From Euleptes europaea (Eukaryota; Chordata; Lepidosauria; Squamata; Sphaerodactylidae), in the NCBI RefSeq assembly GCF_029931775.1, contig NW_026612050.1, positions 186,001 to 250,000 on the forward strand: a DNA stretch of 64,000 bases, read 5' to 3'. Position 1 is the first letter of the stretch. Each line of letters begins with the position of its first letter. A model generated the notes under the pieces. It worked only from the letters and a program-made list of their open reading frames with translations. It was not told where the DNA came from and did not search any database. Positions 1 through 12,554 of the stretch are shown one piece after another. The position numbers and the translations under genes are program-made.

Positions 1-598
1 ACCCTGTTTATCATGCATGCATATCACTCTCCTTAGTCATACACACTATCATATATCTCTCACTGTGTATTTGCACATATATCTGCAAACATTTAATTGG
101 AACTTATACACATTGTTTATGTCACCATGATGCAGCAGGTGCCATATGCCCCTTAGCTAGAGAGCTGTACAGGGGAATGCAGATATGAGGGAGGGGCACA
201 TATGTATAAGTCGATGCTGGGGAGATGCAGGTTGCATCCAAGCTTCTTGGCAGAAGTGGTTCTTTCCTGCTTTCTGATTCCCTCAGTATGTTCCTGTATG
301 TCTGCATAAAGCTGCTGTTGAGATTTGGAGAATCTCACATGAAGGGCTGCTGCAAGAAACAGGAATCAAATTAAATGACAGTTTTTCTCTTATAAGAGGA
401 GTAAGCTCCACAAGCAAAAACTTGTGCCAAACGGAGTGACATAAGCTCATTTGTTCTTACTTGCTACAGCACCTGTCCCCTTAACATGCTTGGGATTTCC
501 CCCATCTCTCAGTGGTGGCTTTTTGGGAGGGCGCAGGGGGTTTGGGGACTAAGGGAAACAGAGAAAGATCTGTTTCTACAGACTCCATTATTTACAAG
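1..598. other. CDC37L1 intronic sequence, nothing recognised
   Basis: By position this should be intron upstream of the penultimate CDC37L1 exon. I looked for an upstream CDC37L1 exon on the + strand and saw none. No repeat family was recognised and the short open frames have no family features. Confidence 0.4.
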
Positions 599-1490
599 AT
601 TTTTATTTTATTTTATTAGATTTATATCCCGCCCTTTCCTGACTATACTCAGCCTCAGGGTGGCTAACAACCAAAATAATACAATCAGTTAAAATACATA
701 CTATATAATATAAACTATAATTTAAAGCCTTATTAATTTTTAAATTCCAATTGGTGCCCTTGACATTAAATATAATGACAGGGATAACCAGTCCGGGGGG
801 CGGGGGGCAGGAGAGAAAGGGCAGGGAAGGCAGAACAAAAAAAATACCAAAAATAACTGAGGAAATGGAAGTAAGGGTAGGTGTAGGGAGGCCAGCTAAG
901 ATGTAACCATCGCTGCCTCAATCATAGGCCTGGTGGAACATCTCAATCTATCTCAGCCTTGCAGAATCGAGCCAGGGCCCACAGAGCCCAGGTCTCACTG
1001 ATAGAGAGTTCCACCAGGCCGGGGCCAGAGCTGACCACCTGTAGGTGATTACTAGCTGAGCGTAATGATCTTTGAGGCATGTGTCAAGAGAAGTGGTCCC
1101 ACAGGTAGGTTGGTCTCAGACCATTTAGGGCTTTAAAGGTTAATACCAAAACCTTGAACCTGATCTGGTACTCAACTTGGAGCCAGTGCAACTGGCAGAG
1201 CACTGGTTGTGTGCACTCTCCATGGGGTCCTATTAAGGACACTCACCTCCTCATTCTGGACCAGCTGAAGTTTCCAGAGCAGCCTCAAGGGTAGAGGGAG
1301 TTACAGTAGTCCAACCTGGGGGTGACTGTTGCATGGATCACTGTGGCTAGATTGGGACGAGACAGGTAGGGCCAACAGCTGCCTAGCCTGGTGAAGGTGG
1401 AAAAATGCCACTCTGGCTACATTTATGATCTGAGCCTCCATTAAAAGGGATCCAACACATGATGTTGAGGCAGCATTATGACCTCCCTAC
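599..1490 (-). repeat. LINE-type dispersed repeat, family not assigned
   Basis: The left edge is a run of TTTTA units, which is the AAAAT-type tail of a retroposon read on the minus strand. It is followed by the phrase for 'tatcccgccctttcct' and then several hundred bases (about 900-1490) of a repeat common in squamate genomes. Related text recurs at 60543-60867 and 61590-61785. No coding domain is visible. The assignment to a LINE 3' region is an inference from the tail. Confidence 0.5.
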
Positions 1491-1617
1491 TGTTCCTCTA
1501 AATGGCTTAATAAGGAGGTTGGCAAGCTTCACAAAGTTCAAAGATTTCAGTCACCATCTCAGCTTTTTAAAAATAAGCTAATAATGTAAGATTAGAACAC
1601 CTATGTCCATTTTAGAG

Positions 1618-1836
1618 TCAGTATGGTGTAGTGAATGTCAGACTAGGATCTGGGAGACCCAGGTTTGAATCCCCACTTCACCATGGAAGCTTGCTGGGTG
1701 ACTCTGGGCCAGTCGCAGACTTTGTTTAACCTACCTCACGGGATTGTTGTGCAGATAAAATGGAGAAGAGAACAATGGAAGCCACTTTGAGTCTCCAGTA
1801 GGCAGAAAGGTGGGGTATAATTCAAATAAATACCAG
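1618..1836 (+). repeat. tRNA-derived SINE (short type)
   Basis: The head carries a tRNA-like promoter ('tggtgtagtg' for the A-box region, 'ggtttgaatcccc' for the B box). The body has the phrase 'tgactctgggccagtc', and the tail 'ggggtataattcaaataaata' type is A/T rich. Related copies are at 8629-8855 (+), 32603-32825 (-), 37045-37232 (-) and 42664-42893 (-). It is a SINE and not a tRNA gene, because no cloverleaf can be completed past the B box. Confidence 0.75.
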
Positions 1837-2020
1837 AGTTTTGATGGTGGTTCTAGATTTAGAATTACATTTTTAAAGCGTTTTACATTCCATTGCTCTA
1901 AATAGACTCGTGAACTGCACACGGCCTGAGTACAGCAAAGCAAAGTGATGTCTAAAAATATCCATAGGTCATTGGTCATGTGTTGTGGATAGCTGTGGAA
2001 AAAAATGTGCTTCCCTTTAA

Positions 2021-5000
2021 GAACATAAGAAAAGCCCTGCTGGATCAGACCAAGGCCCATCAAGTCCAGCAGTCTGTTCACACAGTGGCCAACCAGGTGC
2101 CTCTAGAAAGCCCCCAAACAAGATGACTGCAGCAGCACCATCCTGCCTGAGTTCCACAGCATCTAAGATAATAGGCATGCTCCTCTGATCCTGGAGAGAA
2201 TAGGTGTGCATCATAACTAGTATCCATTTTAACTAGTAGCCATGAATACCCCTTTCCTCCATGAACATGTCCACTCCCCTCTTAAAGCCTTCCAAGTTGG
2301 CAGCCATCACCACATTTTGGAGCAGGGAGTTCCACAATTTAACTTATGTGTTGTGTGAAAAAATACTTCCTTTTATCAGTTTTGAATCTCTCACCCTCCA
2401 GCTTCAGCAGATGACTCCGTGTTCTAGTATTATGGGAGAGGGAGAAAAACTTCTCCCTGTCCACTCTCCAAACCATGCATAATTTTATAGACCTCTATCA
2501 TGTCTTCCCTCAGCCGCCTTCTTTCCAAGCTAAACAGCCCTAAGCGTTTTAACCACTCCTCATAGGGCAGTTGCTCTAGTCTCCTAATCATTTTGGTTGC
2601 TCTTTTCTGTACCTTCTCTGTAATATCCTTTTTTAGGTGTGGTGACCAGAACTGTACACAGTATTCCAAGTGTGGTCTCACCATAGATTTGTACTGGGCA
2701 GTATGATATCAGCAGTTTTATTCTCAATTCCTCTAATTAAAAGGCCAGCATGGAATTTGCCTTTTTTACAGCAGCCGCACACTGGGTTGACATCTTCATT
2801 GAGCTATCCACCACCCCAAGATCCCTTTCTTGGTGTCTGTCACTGCCAGCACAGATCGCATCAGTGTACATGTGAAGTTGGGATTTTTTGCCCCAATATG
2901 CATCACTTTACACTTGCTCACATTGAATCTCATTTGCCATTTTAATGCCCATTCTTCCAGTTTGTAGAGATCCTTTTGGAGCTCTTCACAGTCCGATTTT
3001 GTTTTAAACCACCCTAAATAATTTGGTGTCATCTGCAAACTTGGCTACTTCACTGTTCAATCCCAAATCCAGGTAATTGATGAACAGGTTGAAAAGCACT
3101 GGTCCCAACACAGATCCCTGAGGGACCCCACTGCTCGCATCCCTCCATTGCGAGAACTGACCATTGATTCCTACTCTCTGTTTCCTATTTTTCAGCCAGA
3201 TCTCAATCCATAAGAGGACTTGTCCTCTTATCCCATGACTATGAAGTTTGCTTAGCAGTCTTTGGTGGGGGGCTTTGTCAAAAGCCTTTTGGAAATCCAA
3301 ATACACAGTGTCTCATTCCTGTCCACATGTTGTTGACACTTTCAAAAAACTATAACAGGTTAGTGAGACAGGACCTACCTTTACAGAAGCCATGTTGAGT
3401 TTTGCTCAGCAGGCCTTGCCCTTCTATATGCTTGACAATTCTATCTTTAATAATGCTTTCCATCAATTTACCTGGAACAGACGTTAAGCTAACTGGCCTG
3501 TAATTTCCTGGGTCTTCCCTGGAACTTATTTTATAAATGGGTGTTACACTGGCCATTCTCCAGTCCTCTGGTACAGAGGCTGATTGAAGGGACATGTTAC
3601 ATATCTTTGTTAGGAGTTCAGCAATTTCCCATTTGAGTTCTTGAAGAACTCTAGGATGAATACCGTCTGGTCCCTGTGACTTGTTAGTTTGCAGTTTGTC
3701 TAGACGTTCTAGGATTTCCTGCATTGTTACCACTATTTGCCCCAGTTCCTTACCCGGTAGCCATGGTGGTGACCTCTTGGACTTATTACTACCTTTCCTG
3801 ACCTGCGGTATACAAGCTAGCTGAGCCTCTAGTAATGTGGACTTGAGTAACACCCAAGCCTTTTCCAAAGATTTAACCCTCCTAATGTTCCTTTCAACTT
3901 CCTCTTTACCAGGTTTCTCATTTTAGAGAAGTTCCTTCTTTTAAAGTCAAGGGTAATTGTGTGAGATTTCCCAGTCACTTTCCCACTTACATATAAATTA
4001 AATTTGATGCCATTGTGGTCACTATTGCCAACTGGCTCAACTACATCCACATCCCGCACTAAGTCATTGGCAGCACAACAGAATATTAAATCCAGGATCG
4101 CCTCCCCTCTGGTTGGGTCTATGACCAACTGTTCGAGGGCAGTCATTTAGGATGTCTAAAAAATTTATCTCCTTGGCTTGACTGGAGCATACATTTATCC
4201 AGTCAATATGAGGGTAGTTAAAGTCTCCCATTATTACTACTTCATTACCTTTACATGCTTCCCTAATTTCATTCTCCATCTCAAGATCACCCTGAGCCGT
4301 TTGGTCAGGGGGCCGATAGAACATCCCCAGTACTGAATCACCTTTGGGGCCCGGAATAGTCACCCATAAGGATACTGTGGACAAGTCTGCCCTTTTTATG
4401 ATTTCTAGCTTATTAGACACTATGCCTTCCTTGATATACATAGCAACACCCCCTCCAATACACCCTTCCCTGTCATTTCTATACAGTTTGTAACCAGGGA
4501 TGACCGTATCCCACTGGTTCTCTCCCCTCCACCAGGTTTCTGTAATGCTCACTATATCTATGTTTTCTCTTAAAACCATTCACTCTAACTCCCCCATTTT
4601 TGCTTGGAGGCTTCTAGCATTAGCATAGAAACACCTCCACACTGACTCTCTCTTTCGACTTGCCTGGCATGTGCCTTTGGGCTATCCCACTTTTTTTTTA
4701 CCATCTCCTTTCATGTCTGTGCCATTCCCATGTGGGAAATCTGAAGCAATTTTCCCTTTGTCTGTGTGCATTGAGTCTGCCCGAACCGGATGCTTCTCAG
4801 CTCCTGTTGGCTTTCCCCCCAGGTTCAGTTTAAAAGCTGCTCTGCCACCTTTTTTATATTACGCGCCAGCAGTCTGGTTCCATCCTGGTTCAAATGGAGC
4901 CCATCTCTTTTGTATAGGCCCGGCTTGTCCCAAAATGTTGCCCAGTTCCTTACAAATCTAAAGCCCTCCTCCCTGCACCACTGTCTCAACCACTCATTGA

Positions 5001-5740
5001 GACTCACCAACTGTGCCTGCCGAGCTGGTCCTGCACATGGAACAGGTAGCATTTCTGAGAAAGCTACCTTGGAGGTCCTGGCTTTTAGTCTCCTGCCTGG
5101 CAACCTAAATTTGGATTCCAAACCTCCAGACTACACTTCCCCACATCGTTGGTGCCAGCATGCACCATGACCACTGGCTCTTCCCCAGCACTATCTACCA
5201 GACTACCTATATGATGGGTAATGTCCGCAACCTTCCCACCAGGCAGGCAAGTCACCATGCGGTCCGTACACCTGCCAGAAACCCAGCTATCTACATTCCT
5301 AAGGATTGAATCCCCCACTACAAGAAGCCCCCCTCCCCTCTGAGGCATATCCTTGGTACGAGAGGATATCTGTTCATCCACCAAGAGGTCCCTTCTAAGG
5401 TACCACATCCCCTCACCTCAGTGAGGGCTCCATCATCCGTGACTGGCAGGTTGCGGTCCCCTTGGGAATGGGATGTGACTATTTCATCCCTGGAGTCCTT
5501 ACTCACTTCTCTCTCTGCCTGCCTCAGCTCATCCAGTTGAGTTACCTTGGCCTCAAGGAAGTGAACTCGCTTCCTGAGAGTACATGCAGAGATGGTGTAG
5601 AATTCAGCTTTCTTATAATCTCTTCTCTTTTCTTTAAAAAGGAAGGTAATTTCCAGTTCTGCTTGCAACCATACTTAATAGTGTGTGGGCAATGTTTACT
5701 GAAATCTCAGAAGTCAGCAGGGTGGTAGAATAAGATTTCC
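2021..5740 (-). mobile_element. CR1 LINE, near full length, broken
   Basis: A CR1-clade non-LTR retrotransposon read on the minus strand. Its 3' end is at about 2021 and shows CR1-style 8-base terminal units (TTATGTTC). ORF1 (about 5668 to 4825) begins with a charged helical part and has an SGNH esterase-like domain, with 'VVGDSILRNVD', 'VMVHAGTNDVGK' and 'DGLHLNQDG' marking the catalytic blocks. ORF2 (about 4600 to 2430) has an endonuclease ('VSITETWWRG', 'VVIMGDFNYPHIDW') and a reverse transcriptase ('PDGIHPRVLQEL', '[18 protein letters not shown]', 'KFADDTKLF'). ORF2 falls into several frames, so the copy is inactive. It lies inside the CDC37L1 intron, antisense to the gene. Confidence 0.9.
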
Positions 5741-6007
5741 ATAGGTTACTGGTAGGGTTGTGCTATTTTGTATAGCTATTTGCTGATCAACTAGAACAAC
5801 GTAGTGGGGAAGGGGACAAATCCTACAAAATAAGGAAAAGTCACCTGAATTTGCTCAATTGTCATATTTATACAAGTCATTGCATTCAGCTTTTGGGCAC
5901 AGAGTGTGGATTACCTGGGCAAAAAAAAAAATTATTTTACTTTTTTACAGAGTATTTGTAGCCATGAGCATGAAACTGCAAGTGACTCATTACTTTTTTT
6001 TTGACAG

Positions 6008-6172
6008 ATGGGGGAAGAAGGCTATTTGGAGGCTTTTAAAAATGAACTTGAAGCATTCAAATCAAGAGTGAGAGTTTGTTCACAGTCCCAAAATTTCCAA
6101 GCAATGTCTGTTCAGAATCCTTCAGTTCATACCAGCCTGAATTCTATAGGAGGGTTTGCATCTTTTCCACAG
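6008..6172 (+). CDS. CDC37L1: CDC37L1 penultimate coding exon
   Basis: The acceptor is ttttttttgacag and the donor is CAG/gtaggt. The frame begins ATG GGG GAA GAA GGC; that ATG is an internal codon, not a start. The encoded C-terminal linker is Ser- and Gln-rich after the conserved helix. Confidence 0.92.
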
Positions 6173-9100
6173 GTAGGTCTTGTTATAAATGTAGTTTTCT
6201 GCCATTCTTAACACATAGTAGTATCTGCTCGGAAAGAACTTGTTTCTTTTCTCCTTTTTCTTCCCTCTTTCTCAGCATTGTGCCAGCTTAGTAAGGAAGT
6301 GTTTCTGTGGATACCAGGTTATGGCAGGACCTAGTGCTTGTGTGTTAAAGGTCCTTAACACCATGAAGAAGAGAGTGAATGTGTATCATGATTGCTTCCT
6401 TTCTCCCCAGCTCCAAGTAAAGCCAGGCATATCTCCAGTATCCCAGTGGTACTGCACCAAACCATCATAAAAACTGTAGCTAAAATTAGAAACAAAATGT
6501 AATTAACATGAAATCCATGAAGAAGACTTAAGTCAACTCCCTCAAGAGGAATGGCATTTAAATATTTTGTTAGTATTCTGAAGCAAAAAGCCTCTTCCAG
6601 TAGGAGATTTGGGTGAAAATATTGGGTCTTCAGTAAATCCATTTGTATGTCAAATTTATGGTTGCTTCGGGCTTTCCAGATGCTGTAGCTTTGCCCAGAT
6701 AGAACTCCACAGCCAACACCAAACCACCAAGAAACTGCTGTTTACCAGCTCTCCATGTTTTTTGACCCAACTAGCATGGTTATATTATCCCTTCTGCTGT
6801 GTGGTGAATGGTGGTGTCAACATGACGGGGGAATGAGACCTATTAGGATCAAACTTTCAAGAAGTTAAGAGACTGTGCAAAGTTTGTACCCTTCTAAGAC
6901 TTCTTTGGACTTAGAAGAGTTAGGATTGCACTGTGAGGCACAACCTAACCATAGTATCTATGTCTTGAAGTATTTGAAATGCTACCTTGATCAAGAAGAG
7001 AGTCCTTCATACTCAAATGTTTATACATGCTAACCTAGATTATAAAGCAATAGAGAAGGAGCCCCATGTTAGACATACCTCTGGGAGACCGAATCAAGAT
7101 TATTGCAAAAGGTATAAAAGTAACTTTGCCATGCATTATGGGGTAAGGCAAAAATGACCCTTAATTTTCAGATAATCTGACCTAGGAATTTTTGTTAGTG
7201 GGATATAAACCATGTGAAGCAAGATCTGCAAGTCATTTGCTGAGCTGTGTAACACTTGTTCATGCAAACATGAGATTTGGAGTCACAGGGAACACATCTT
7301 TCTTGACTGCAGCAGGTTGTGGCGTTTCCTGCTGAAGAATCACCAGTAAATACTGGTAGCAAATACTGTTGTTCATCTGTATGTGCATAACCATACATTT
7401 CTGCTATTGGTTTTCCTATTTCTGATATTCCAGTCCATGGGGTTCATCCTGCTAAGCTATAATTTTCTAGTCACCATTTGCACTGATGTCTCCTAGGTAG
7501 TGGCTGCCAGTTCTATTTCTAGGAGTATTTCAGTAACATTGATGCCTGATGAAAATGTTGAATGACTCCAACGCTGAGTCTTGAGGAACTCCTCTGGATA
7601 CCAGTCTTAAACATGCAAAAATACTTTTTGCCCATGAGTCTTGTTTCTTTGTGCATCATGTCTATTTTTGGTGTTCCATTGATATATGCCCTGCTTAATT
7701 CTGTTTTTTTTCACCAAGATTAATTTTATTAAACATGTACTGCTTTTCAAAAGGGATTTTTTTCAATGTGATGTACAATGCAATATTTGAAGGGCCACCT
7801 GCTTCTGTTCATTCCTACCTGTCAGTTAAGAGTTCTATCACAGGTACTATTTTGTGTCAATTTATTAGGACTTTTACCTAACCTTTCTACCTCTGCTCCT
7901 CCCTTTTACATTGAGATTTATACTTGAAAGATTCATGGTGATAATTCATATCAAGCCCTTCCCCCACACCCAAAGCTTTCCCATAAGATTTCCCAGTACA
8001 ATTTTGCCTTCACATATACCTCTGAAGAAGTGGGCTGTGACTCATGGAAGCTCATTGAAATAAATGTAGTTCATCTTTAAGGCCCCACCGGACTTTGTTT
8101 TATTCTATGTTGTGTGCCATCAGTAACAGAAGTGAGGTGGGCTGTTATAAGAAGCAGAGCCTTTTCAGTCATGGCACTCCAGGTGTGGAATGCCCTCTCT
8201 GCAGTTACTCACCTGGTGCTGGATCTGATGTGTTTCTGGCACCAGACATGTATTTGTTTGCTTGAACATTTATTACATGTTGTGCTGTGTATTTATTATT
8301 GTTTCATTTTGTCATACTTTGTGGCTTTACTATTTTTATGTTAATTATTTAAATTTGCATTGTTGTCCCATTTGCCCTGACATTTTTCCTGCTGTGCTGT
8401 TTTATGCCTTGATGGATCTTAATTTTGGTCTTAATTGCTTTTAATTTGCTTTTAAAATACCATGAAAATTGTTAATAACCAACATTAATGTAAATTTATA
8501 AAACTCATAAATATTTTAAATATACAGAACCACAGCAGAGCCTTTGAAAAGAGATGACTTAGAAAATACATGAATAAGAAAACAAAGTTTAGCTTCCCAG
8601 TGTTAACAAACAGAAAAAGTTTCACCAGAGTGGTTTAGTGGTTAGTGTACAGGTTAGTGGTTAGAATCTGGGAGTCCCAGGTTCAAATCCCCGCTCTGCC
8701 TGGAAGCTTGCTAGGTTACCTTGGGCCTGTGGCATGCACTCAGCCTCACCTATCTTGCAGGGTGGTTATTAGGATAAAATGGAGGAGAGGGGAATGATTT
8801 GATTACTTTGGGACCCCATTGAGGAGAAAGGTGGGGTTTAAATGAAGTAAATAAAAAATCAGTATGATACCAGCAGACAGGAAACCAGGCAAACAATCCC
8901 TGAAAGGGTCCCAAAACTGCTTTGGTGGCCTCCGGAAAGTTGCTGCCAGCAGAGCTCTCCACAATGGCTAGTTGTATTTCATTCGTGAAAAATTACTCTA
9001 ATGCATGTTTCTAGAATACCAATAGAATAGCTGGCAATTACTTTTAGGGGATGGTATTAAAGCCACAGATGGCAAAGAGGGAGGCAGGAAGCTTGCTCCA

Positions 9101-9260
9101 ACACTATCTTGACATGAGTTCCAAATGAGACATTTGCCCAGAAGTGATTTCCTGGTCTTTATGCTTTTTGTTACAGAATGCAGAGTCGCTTCAAGGCTGC
9201 AGTGGGAACTCAGTGGTACACAGGGATGAGGAAGAACCCAAAATGATGGATACCTTATAG
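6008..9260 (+). CDS. CDC37L1: CDC37L1 (HSP90 co-chaperone Harc), last two coding exons
   Basis: Two exons join in phase 0: 6008-6172 (55 codons) and 9177-9260 (27 codons plus TAG). The first starts with 'EEGYLEAFKNELEAFKSR', the client/HSP90 co-chaperone region shared by CDC37 and CDC37L1. The last exon ends 'EEEPKMMDTL', matching the acidic C-terminus I recall for vertebrate CDC37L1. CDC37L1 is a cytosolic relative of CDC37 that binds HSP90 and HSP70. The acceptors (ttgacag, ttacag) and donor (CAG/gtaggt) are canonical U2 type. The earlier exons, which encode the N-terminal and central parts, must lie left of the window. AK3 follows tail to tail, the same neighbour as in human. The family call is sequence-based; exon numbering is inferred. 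Confidence 0.92.
6173..8018 (+). other. CDC37L1: CDC37L1 last intron, first part
   Basis: No exon, RNA gene or clearly bounded element was recognised here. It looks like ordinary AT-rich intron. Confidence 0.5.
8019..8104 (+). mobile_element. old Penelope-like element 3' fragment
   Basis: 'CTGAAGAAGTGGGCTGTGAC' is followed by 'aagctcattgaaataaatg' and a phrase like 'tctttaaggccccaccggac'. This is a diverged copy of the 3' segment at 27775-27886 and 29586-29719. The GAAA block has decayed to GGAA, so it is older than those copies. Confidence 0.6.
8110..8520 (+). repeat. LINE 3' untranslated tail (family A)
   Basis: The segment runs from 'agagccttttcagtcatggc' through 'gtggaatgccctctctgcag' into a long T-rich, then A/T-rich tail. 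The same order recurs at 25431-25900, 41302-41815 and 56600-57353. It is probably a 5'-truncated LINE 3' end. The clade is not assigned. Confidence 0.55.
8629..8855 (+). repeat. tRNA-derived SINE (short type)
   Basis: A duplicated 'agtggttagtgtacaggtta' head is followed by a B box 'ggttcaaatcccc' and the tail 'gtggggtttaaatgaagtaa'. Same family as 1618-1836. Confidence 0.75.
9177..9260 (+). CDS. CDC37L1: CDC37L1 last coding exon
   Basis: The acceptor is tttttgttacag. It encodes NAESLQGCSGNSVVHRDEEE, then PKMMDTL, then TAG at 9258-9260. Confidence 0.92.
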   Translation, partial: NAESLQGCSGNSVVHRDEEEPKMMDTL

Positions 9261-9725
9261 TACTCCTAATACTGAGCCCAGCTGTTCTTATTGCAAAGAG
9301 AAGAACATGCTGACTTTATTGAGACTTACTTTTAAGGGTGCTGCACTTTAGTTTGGGTGTCTGTTTTTGGGAGAGAGGGTAATCCAGAAACACACTTGTC
9401 CTTCGTTTGGAAAATATGCTGCTAGGGTTTTTATTGTTTTAGGAGAGGGATTATTGTCTGTTACTGAATATGAAACTGGAGGTTTCTTCTGTTACTACTA
9501 ATCTCTGCCTTTTTAAATTTTAGGAATCAAAGTATGGGGAAAAATCAGCACAGTTGCAATGTTTAAGTAGTTGATTCTAGGGGGAATCTGCTTTAATCTT
9601 ATTAGACATGCCCGTGTCTCAATCTGGATATGGAAAGCATTGTTATACAGTCTACTGCTTGCATTGTAAGCGCTGAAATCTGATTTTTATCATGAATAGC
9701 AATAAATCAGTGGTTGCTAACAACA
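9261..9725 (+). other. CDC37L1: CDC37L1 3' UTR with candidate poly(A) signal
   Basis: Sequence follows the TAG without an intron border. An AATAAA lies at 9701-9706, the first clear poly(A) hexamer after the stop. The true cleavage site cannot be seen; a longer UTR is possible. Confidence 0.55.
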
Positions 9726-11039
9726 TTGCTAATCTGGATGCCTGGGGGCGTGGGGTGGAAGCACTGGCCTTTTAACTCTGCTGCAAGGATGACATTTTTA
9801 ATTTTCTGCTTTTGTCCAAAAGTTTTTTATTTTTTGATTTGACATTAATCTAACTTAATGTGCAAGTGGCAACAGTTGTCCACACCTGAATGTGAAAACA
9901 GCATTTTCTAGAGGTGTTGTTGCGGGAAAGCTAGCTTTCCTAGAACAAAGGAATGGTTTAACACACATCTGCCCATTCAGAAGAGAAATCAGGATTCGTT
10001 GGTTACTTTTGTACCCAAAGAATTATGATTGTGATGATTTTTTAAAGTTGAGTTTTTAAGGGAACTCAAGTGCCAAACCCAGACAAAATCTTTTCCTTTA
10101 ATCAAATTGTATTGAGTGAGAAAATTAAGGCTTGTCTCAGCAGGGTCTTTAGTTGGCATTTAAAAATGAAAACATCTCCAGGACCCAAAGAATCAATTTG
10201 TCAGCTCCTGGTCCCACGATGTTTTCCATAAACACCAAGCTCTGTCATCTTTACATGAAAATCACTCTCGTGATTCCAACAGAAAGTTTTCACCACCTCC
10301 CAACCTTCTGCTCCTTGGGCAATCGCCCAGTTGTGCTGTAGCTTTCGCTGCCTCTGCTTCATCATCCTTGATGTAGAGGCAGGTTGAAAACATGAAAGGG
10401 CTGTTGCTATTTAGTGCCAGTGCATTTTAGCCCTTGCAGGGGCATGGGTGGAATCAAACCCAGAATCAGGGAGATATGCTTGTTTGCTTCTGTTCCTTAC
10501 TTCATCAGGTAGAAATGGCAACCCAATGGGAAACCTGCCATCAGGTTTCAGAGGAGTTACATAAACACATGGGGTAGAACTGCATGTGCAACTGAGCCTT
10601 TATCTGTAGTCTTCCTGGTGCCAGGGAGTCAAGCTTAAAAAACTTGACAGTGGCTTGCCTGTTTAGCAGTAGGACCAGCTGTAGAAGAAGCTGTTACTGA
10701 GAATCAGGTTGTACATGATTTTCTCGGTATTTACATAATTACTTTATATTTTGGTCTATGTAGAAAATAGTCTTTTAGCATTCCAGCTAAACAAACAGAA
10801 CCTAGTTGGTGGGGAGGCCATGACCTATAGCTTATAAGTAAAAGACAATGTTGCTAGATAAACTGGCCTTTCTTCTGTATTCTGAATATGTTAGGCTCCG
10901 CGTATGAAGCAAAATCCATGCCTTGGAATTTCAGTCCAGTCCACTTTCTAAAGATGTAGCAGTTTCTTTTGATGTCCCAAGAAGAGGAGATAAGACATTC
11001 ACTTAGATGGGAAAACATTTTTGCTTCTAGGAATCAGAC
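9726..11039. other. intergenic, nothing recognised
   Basis: Between the CDC37L1 UTR and the DIRS fossil. Unique-looking AT-rich sequence with no ORF of note. Confidence 0.4.
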
Positions 11040-12300
11040 ACTGAGGTGCTAAAATTTCCTTCTAGGAAGGTTCACCAGGCCTCCATGCTGGCTATCCAGG
11101 CTACTGCCTCAGCTGCCATCATAGTGAGGGCCTCTATAGTTTGGATCAGAACATTTTCTCAGTTGATGACCAGGGAAAATAGATGCCTTAACCTTTTCTG
11201 CCAGATCGGTAGCAGCCAATGCTGCCATTAGGAGGGCACTCTAAGAGCCTTGCCGTCCACTTTCAGGTCCAAGTCCATCCTCATGGCTTATCCACTAACC
11301 GACGGAAATCTCTTTGGGGACAAGTTGGATAGGATGCTGGCAGATAACAAAGATGAACACATGATGCCCACACACACCAAAAAGGAGGGCAAGGGCTACT
11401 CCTCACAGTCTTTTAGATCCTTCCATACAGTGCCATGCTTTAGACAAACAAGACTGGAGACGTCCTTCATGGAACTCCTCCAGGGGGTTCTTTCACAGAT
11501 CGGGCAGATTCAATCATCCATCTCAGTCCTTTCTTCCCAACAAAGGCGACAAGCTCGGTAAGCAGTGACGCCAGGCCACTGGAGGTGGGAGAAAGACTCC
11601 AACACTTCTTTCCATAATGGACTCTATCCCAATTGGACACCTAGGTGCTAAGCATCATCCAGTCAGGATGTCACATCGAATTTCACTGCCTCCCTCCAGA
11701 CAGGCTTGTACAATCTCCACCTTCCTTCAAGCTGGAAAAACATGCCAGGACACTAGAGGCCATCAATTATTTAGTGCACATTCGGGCCATAGAACCAGTG
11801 CCCAGATCCGAAAGGTCCACCAGAGTGTATTCGATATTCTTTACAATCCCCAAAAAGAATGGGGACTGGCAAGTAATACTAGACCTAAAACACATAAACC
11901 ATCACGTCCAATCATTTTGCATGGAGAGGTTCATCATGGAGGCTCTGTGACCAGGTGCCCAAATGACCACCATAGACCTATCTCCATATGCCCATACTCC
12001 TGACGCATCGAAGGTTCCTGAGATTCGAGTACATGGGCAACCATTATCAGTTCATAGCCCTACCCTTCAGCCTGGAATCTGCACTGAGGGTTTTCTCAAA
12101 AGCCTTGGTGACCCTGGTGGCCTTCCTGAGGAAGGAAGGAAAACAGGTCTCTGAAAACCCGGGGAAATGCAGGGGGAGAGTGAGGAAACCTCTGAGGGTC
12201 AGAAACTGCATGCAAAATCAAAAAGATCCAAAGTTGTTGGAGGGGTGACCGCGAGGGAAACAGCCATGCATAAAGGGCCATTCTCTCAAGAGGATATTTT
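11040..12300 (+). mobile_element. DIRS-type retrotransposon fossil (partial, broken)
   Basis: The first part (about 11040-11600) resembles the Gag-like region of DIRS elements. The second (about 11650-12200) shows reverse transcriptase blocks such as 'FFTIPKKNGDWQVILDLKHI' and, in a different frame, 'FEYMGNHYQFIALPFSLESA', which are typical of DIRS/tyrosine-recombinase retrotransposons. No recombinase part or terminal repeats were recognised, so it is a truncated copy. It carries several breaks and looks old. The outer limits are approximate. Confidence 0.65.
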
Positions 12301-12548
12301 AGTCTTTCCTGCAAGCCACTGGAGCCAACAGCATATTGGAGTACATGAAAAAGGCTGCCTTAAAGTTCCTATTGTCCATCTCATTTGCAGCCACATATAT
12401 TATATAAAACAATATCTTCAATACTGTATGGAACTGAAAGTCTGATTTCATACACATTTATATAAAATGTGCAACCTTTTCACACCAGCCTCCCTTTCTA
12501 GCAATGTCCAGATACATTTACTACCTACTATTTAATTTTAAAAATCAG

Positions 12549-12554
12549 TTTATT
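12549..12554 (-). promoter_or_regulatory. AK3: AK3 candidate poly(A) signal
   Basis: TTTATT on the + strand is AATAAA on the AK3 strand, about 255 bases past the AK3 stop. The stretch between (12555-12809) is then the AK3 3' UTR. Other A/T-rich hexamers lie nearby, so the choice is tentative. Confidence 0.5.

Noticed and set aside
5745-5790. 'tagggttgtgct' resembling the hAT end at 16586
   Set aside because: Only the first 11 bases match and no partner end or 8-bp duplication was found nearby.
1-6007. search for earlier CDC37L1 exons
   Set aside because: No open segment bordered by AG and GT with CDC37-like sequence was found; most of the interval is the CR1 and other repeats.
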